Shown here: one piece after another, positions 58,528-64,000 of the stretch | Layout: every line of letters begins with the position of its first letter | Numbering within the stretch: the stretch's first letter is position 1 | DNA from: Nematostella vectensis | Lineage: Eukaryota > Cnidaria > Anthozoa > Actiniaria > Edwardsiidae | Reading direction: 5' to 3' | Assembly (NCBI RefSeq): GCF_932526225.1 | Contig: NC_064047.1 | Location: forward strand, 7,561,501-7,625,500 | Length of the DNA: 64,000 nucleotides | Notes under the pieces: generated by a model | Databases searched by the model: none | Seen by the model: the letters and a program-made list of their open reading frames with translations, nothing else | What the model was told of the DNA's origin: nothing | Program-made: the position numbers and the translations under genes

Positions 58528-60082
58528 TTTTGCGCTGTTATTGACGATTATTTTCCTGTAAACGTTGTGGCTCCGAGCTATGTGCCTGTTGCGAGCTTGG
58601 TGAGCTACTTATAATCAATCAGGAGTAAGTAAAAATCGATTTGCACTTACGACATATGCTATGGTTGCTTGCTCAAGCGAGGCAGACAGCGTCCTCTTCG
58701 TACACAAACACAGCCGCAGCCAAAACAACCACATAGAATCCACAAATGTGTTTTTAGAATTCATTAATACGCTATCAGTCAGTGTCAATTCATTGAATTT
58801 TTGTTTTTGCTGAATTTTCCGGCATGCGTGATGTTTTTTTTTTTCGTGCGTTAGTTAACGTCACTCATCGAAGTGAATAAAGATCTCGAAAGTTCATTTG
58901 TGCGTGCGAAGGTTTTTGTAAAAACAAGTCTTATTAAGCCTTCTATGTGTTAGTCGACATGTAGTGTTCTAAATTTTATTATACTTTCAACTGCGGTGGG
59001 GGGGGGGGGGGGGGGTAGACCTGGCTCTCGTGGCTTGGATCTTGGATGAATTCACAACTCACACACTAATCTAAAAATGCACGCTTTTTCCTGTTATGAC
59101 CAGTCAAGTGCTATTCAGACAGAGTAAACACTACCAGCCAAAAAGTTGGGCTATGTATAACAAGCCACCAATGATGGCTTGTTATACTTTATCAAAATAA
59201 ATACAATTCTATAGCTTTCGTGAATCGTCTTCTGTGTTTTATTCATTCAAGGGTCTGTCCTTTGCAGTGGTCTCCTTTCACCTTATGAGTCACGGTTGCT
59301 TAACGTTTCGATATTGTATTCTGCTATTGTAAAATGTCAAGGCACCTTGCAATGCTTAGGCTTGATTTCCAGCTCTTTTCTGTGAGCCCGCAGTAGGTGC
59401 CCCCGGATGGCTAGCGACGGCTGGAAATCGAGCAATGCTGAACCCATGAAAAAGAAGGGGGAGGTTTGTATAGTGCCCTTGATCCCCAGTTCAGGGATTG
59501 CTGTTTGATAGGTAACAGATTTCTGTCCGATATTTATTTTCGCGGTAATTGATTCCTTGTCACCCGCTATAAAGATCGCGGTTTTTTTGGGCTCGCCTCC
59601 TTTTCACGTTGTTGAGACCAAGAAAGGCGCGCCCTAATATTCTGATTTGAACCCTCTCTGATTGGAGATATTTTTTTAAATCAATTCTTAAAGAATTTTT
59701 GGAAAGTTTCGTCAACAAAAAAGGCGTGGCTTGTCTAGTGGCGTAGCTATTAGGACGAGACAAGAAAGTAGGACGTTTTTTTATTGAAGCACCCAAAGCT
59801 TTTACAATAAGAATTATATACCCGACCCACCATTGGAAGAAGCAATCTTAAGATTGGGGATATACCATTTGGAGTATTTCTTTGCACATATAAAGCTGTA
59901 ATCTGAGAATGTACACACGCATTTGCGGTCAGGAGGAAGAAGATAGAAAGAAATTAGATGTGCCTTTACAAAATACAAGAAACAGATGCTTGATTGCCCC
60001 TCCCCCTCTTTTTACCTAGTTTAGCTGCAATAAGAGAGGAATTAAAAAGGATTTCCCTAGTGTATGTAAAGAGGTTGCAGCT
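58528..60082. other. Intergenic region between CLIC-like gene and CHAF1B
   Basis: Contains a G-run at 58996-59016, a 12-bp hairpin TATAACAAGCCA/TGGCTTGTTATA near 59155-59190, and an imperfect inverted repeat TTGATTTCCAGC/GCTGGAAATCGA at 59362-59429. The CLIC-like promoter should lie at its left end. Confidence 0.5.
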
Positions 60083-63000
60083 TCAGTCAAGGACGATCAC
60101 TGTAGGCTCAAGAGGAATGTGTTTCCTGATTGTTTTCTCCTTCCTTTCTTGTAACTTATTGCTCTGATCAACTGTTCCAAATGGAACTCTTCTTTTCTCA
60201 GAGTTCTCACTTGATGGCATATCAGAGGAATTCACAGCCGGTGATTGGTTATTTGTCGTGTCTGTTGCACCTGATTGGCACATTGGAGTGGCACTTGATT
60301 GGGTTTCCCAGTTAGCATTGATTTGCAATGGGTAAGGATGGAGCGATTCACTACTAGATGTCAGAGCTGAATATTGGCCTTGACCAGATACATTTGCTTG
60401 TCCTGTTTCATGGACAACGTTTCCTGGAAATGTCACCAACTGCACAGGACCTTGAGATTGCTTGCCACCAACAGCGACCACTTGGCCGCCCTGATTACTC
60501 GGGTTAACTATTTGCATTGGTACCATGTTAACTGCCTGGCCAGCCTGATTTTGAACAGTAACAGGTACTACATTCTGGCCAGAAATAAGGTACACCGGCT
60601 GCAATCCAGCAGGACTAACAATTTGTCCAGGTTGAGCTCTCACCATCTGACCAGGCACTGGCATGGTTACAAGCTGTACGCGTCTTGGCTGTGAGTGGTC
60701 TGTTGAAGTGGTACCAGAAGGAACTGATGGGGAAGTAAGAGGCACTCTTCGTGGTGTCACTGGTTTGGTCTCCTTTATTTGAGATAGGGGTACTGTGAAC
60801 TGGTCAATGCCTCTGGTTTCTTTCTTCTTTGACAGACCCGGATCAGACTTTTCAACAAGTGGTGATGTTGGTGCTGGTTGGCTTTCATTAACTTGGTTAA
60901 GGATAATCTTTCTAGAAACATTTTCTGAAAAAAGAAAAAGAAATTGGGTTTAGACTACACAGTTAACTCCTGCTTATGAGAACCTGGATGATTTCATAGA
61001 TCAACAGCAACAAAAAAAATCTGACCTTCCTTTAATTATTCCTATCTTGCTCTGACAAACAATGACAAACATCTACCAAAATCGATTCCTGCTATCAACG
61101 ATTCACTCTGTGGCCTTTTTTTTTCAGACAGTTGATTCTAAAGTGAAGCAATTGCAAGTAACATGTTTACGGAAAGTATCACTTAAAATCCTCAGCCTTT
61201 ATTAATCAAAGAATAAAACATTTTTATCTAGATTAAGTAGGTCTAAGGAGTGGGGAGAGGGCGGATCCGAAATTGCTCACTGAAGAGATTTTACTCTTAA
61301 AAGAAGGGAAGATGGAAGATAATAGGGCATGTTCTATGGCAAAAGAAAAAGTCCAGAAGCTACAAAAAGCCATACCAAGCAGGCCAATACCCAGGGGGTA
61401 CAATCGAACCACTCCCCCCCCCCACAATGGCTGAAAGTCCACTTTTGGTTCTCAATAGACATGATATTTGTAGACTATAAAGCATTAGCTAGATCACCCT
61501 GGTATGTAATGAAATCCAACAATAACCGTCCCATGAAGATACTGCAAAGGCATAAAAAATCCCTCTTTGTTCTCTTTCTGAAAAATTGTGTCCACCTTTT
61601 GGGATATCGCACCCCTGCAAGAAAAATCCTGAGTGCCGGCCTGCCAAGATAGCCACAATGTGGACACCTGGACGAAAACGGAATAGAGTAAGACGTAAGA
61701 ACACCGGGCAAAGAACAGTAGATAGAGAAAGAAACAGTGCGGGATAGAAGACAAGGGATTAGGCAAGTGATGTTGCTGCAAACAGAACACTCTGGAAGAA
61801 TTCTGTGGAGGCTTTATGTGCCATGAGGCACAAAGAAGATAGGTAACAGGTTATATAGATCATTCAAGTCTTACCAGGTGAATCAACAGTTGGGCTGTTT
61901 CTACTGGTATTACTTGGTTTGCCAGCGAGTGGGGTACTCATAGTGATGGGTGGTGTCTCAAGGATTTCTTGCAGGGAATGTTTGTATGGAGTACCCAGTT
62001 CGCCATCCTTGAAGTACAACATCGAACAATACCCATCGGTGGAGGATATCACAAGAGTAGAGCCGTTGTTTGACCTGATGAATTATAGTACTGATGTGAA
62101 CGTGATTGGTTGGTACAGTTTAAGACATAAGAAATCATGTGACTTTCATGTGACTTTTTTTTAAAAGTGCACTCTGTCTTTTAACAGAAAAACGAAAAGA
62201 AAATCATTTAGCTCTATGAATCAGCCAGGACATTTCTGTCTGGGGCTTAGTTACATTGAATTTTATTTATTTTTGTAGCTTGCTGGCATGACAGCCACAG
62301 CCATTTCTGTACCAGTATTTAAAATTAAAACTAAAAATCCAGATTCCATAATGGTGATAATGCTTGGAACTTCCATCTTCTCCCATCTCTGTTAGAGGCT
62401 TAGAAATATCCAGGAGACCCCTACTATGTGGTAGAAAGGCTAGATGGAGGGACCAATTGATGGGGTTGAGGGCTGTGTCTAGTCAGAGGAATAAGAAACT
62501 GTAACCTACCATGCCATATCGCTAATGCCTGAGTAGTGTATATTGGAGACATAAGCAAATGGGACTTGCTGTTGAGTGTCATACAGAAGAACTGCATCTA
62601 AAGTGGCTACAGCAAACACCATGCGATAAGGAAGCCTAGACAATGAAATGTTAATAAATACCAGAAGTCTCATATATTAACAATAAACAGCCCTATCTTT
62701 CAGGCAGGGCACTTATCACCATCTTTTGGCCTCAGCTAAGAGAAAATCTCTCCGCACAATGCAGTCTGCCATTTCACTTCGCAGATCCTCCAAAGGAAGC
62801 CCCTTTGCTGCTGAGATTGAATCGAGGTACTATTGCAACAGCTACTGAATTTAATTCAACCTTTTGCCCCCACTATTGCCCAGTGCATGGCTACAAGGCA
62901 TACACCTATTTCTAAAAACATTATCATAGCAAACATGTCATTGTTTGGCAAATGACAGTTCTACAACAAAATGGTACCATGGTTCTCATTATTGCATTTC

Positions 63001-63665
63001 TTCAGAATGCAGGGGAATATGGATTAATCAAATGATAATCCATTTAAAGCCATGTCTGGCTCTGGCTTAGCTGAATATCTTTGTAAACTTTATGTTTGAA
63101 TAATTTTAATTTAAAAAAACCATCTTTCAGTCTTGGACCTGCCATTCATTATTGCACTGACAGCTTGTTTTTTAATTAGGAGTATACTGTACACAGAAAA
63201 AATGACATGCTGACATATACAGAAAAGCTAACCAGTCAGACAGACATATTGTAAACAGTCCACTCACTTGGATAATGAGGAGTTTCTTCCACTGTTTTCC
63301 TTGTCCGACTCTATGAGACAATTGGCAGGAGATGAAATCATACAGTATTACAAATAACTGAAGAACATGACTGCAAAACAAACATAATAACAACATAATA
63401 CATTGCAAAAGCACACTGGCTCAAAGTGTGCTTTTATGGCCAGCTCTGACCTCACAGTTATGATATTACCACATGCTCAATATATCCACAGCCCATTTTG
63501 TGCTTCTATTGACCACTTTCATTACAGTTTCCACCTTTCCCTGAAGCACATTGTGTTGCAACAAGATAGTGATTCATACCTTTGGAATCCCTGAGTTCAA
63601 AGACTGCTGGGCAGCATCTAACTGCAACTGTTGGCTTTTTGGGGCTTTGTAGAAAACATACAGGT
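60083..63665 (-). CDS. CHAF1B: Chromatin assembly factor 1 subunit B (CAF-1 p60), 3' part, 5 exons
   Basis: WD40 histone chaperone that deposits H3-H4 behind replication forks. Exons in gene order: 63665-63580 ([17 protein letters not shown]), 63310-63268, 62635-62510 ([20 protein letters not shown] then [15 protein letters not shown]), 62074-61875 ([24 protein letters not shown]), 60924-60083. Splice phases agree at every join. LPYR-VFAVA, LLYDTQQ, YVSNIHY and [12 protein letters not shown] are signatures of the last WD repeats of this family. The last exon encodes a long low-complexity tail with Thr-Pro-Arg-Arg segments and a Val/Gln/Gly-rich region, ending EPTVIVLD. The 5' exons lie beyond the right edge. 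A minus-strand AATAAA at 59778-59783, about 300 bp past the stop, may be its poly(A) signal. Confidence 0.92.
60925..61874. other. CHAF1B last intron, no gene seen
   Basis: Unique sequence. Overlapping short open frames around 61475-61790 show no recognisable family. Confidence 0.5.
62900..63190. mobile_element. MITE family M3-related copy in a CHAF1B intron
   Basis: ACACCTATTTCTAAAAACAT...GCACTGACAGCTTGTTTTTT, diverged. Confidence 0.5.
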
Positions 63666-64000
63666 CTGTGGGAAGAGGAAACACTATCAAATGTTAAATA
63701 ATTCAATTAATCAACACTTTAGAATTCTGGGCATTTGAACTCAAAGCAATATCAAATATAAAAAATAATGTTGTCTGAAGGTAAGTGTCATAGGATCAAA
63801 GGACATAGGACAAAATATTGCTTCACACATTGAGGCAGACAGATATTAATCCTCCTTGGATGTACCACATTATCAATTTCAACCACTGAGCATGTGTATA
63901 GAGTTCCGCCATTGTGATATACAGTGTAATCACAGATGTTTAGCCTTCAGATCATAAAAATGAGAACTCTCTCATGAAATCTTTGTTAAGCTCCTCCACC
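63666..64000. other. CHAF1B upstream intron, no exon recognised
   Basis: The first exon seen starts with the last base of a split codon, so a further coding exon must lie upstream. I could not identify it before the window ends. Confidence 0.45.

Noticed and set aside
60130-60694. Plus-strand frames of 61 and 106 codons
   Set aside because: Antisense shadows of the CHAF1B last exon.

Overview
The window is animal nuclear DNA: intron-rich genes with GT-AG junctions, no operons, and dense miniature transposons and minisatellites. It holds a fused alpha/beta glutamate synthase (GOGAT), which vertebrates lack. Together with the overall gene and repeat character this best fits a cnidarian, most likely a sea anemone such as Nematostella. 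That is inference, and a lancelet is the main alternative.

Layout. 91-44578 (+): glutamate synthase, 53 exons with all splice phases consistent, open at the 5' side because the window starts inside the glutaminase domain. Its 7.8-kb intron 31 (22951-30730) contains a tandem duplication (about 24154-29455). Each copy carries a small two-cysteine secreted-peptide gene on the opposite strand (24363-24959 and 27559-28025). The same intron also holds a Penelope-like remnant with a decayed hammerhead-like motif. 46979-51960 (-): an ER-type peroxiredoxin 4, convergent with GOGAT, with signal peptide and C-terminal KEDL. 52381-54280: a 1.9-kb minisatellite of 31/33-bp units. 55274-58527 (-): a divergent CLIC/GST-fold protein. 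60083-63665 (-): the 3' part of CHAF1B (CAF-1 p60), running off the right edge.

The most striking signal is not a gene. At many splice junctions the exon edge and its splice site are copied, in tandem or nearby, into the adjoining intron. This occurs in GOGAT on the + strand, and in PRDX4 and both secreted-peptide genes on the - strand. Two cases keep the reading frame: ten 45-bp copies of the exon 4 donor (3348-3810), and eight 82-bp copies of the end of exon 8 that each look like a 36-nt phase-0 microexon (6521-7136). Junction-spanning minisatellites of this kind have, as I recall, been described in amphioxus under the name 'mirages'. Their density here and their frame preservation deserve testing.

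The genes have no obvious shared pathway. GOGAT recycles ammonium-derived glutamine nitrogen into glutamate, PRDX4 removes peroxide in the ER, CHAF1B deposits histones, and the CLIC-like protein is of unknown role. All coordinates were read by eye from the sequence, and no database search was run.
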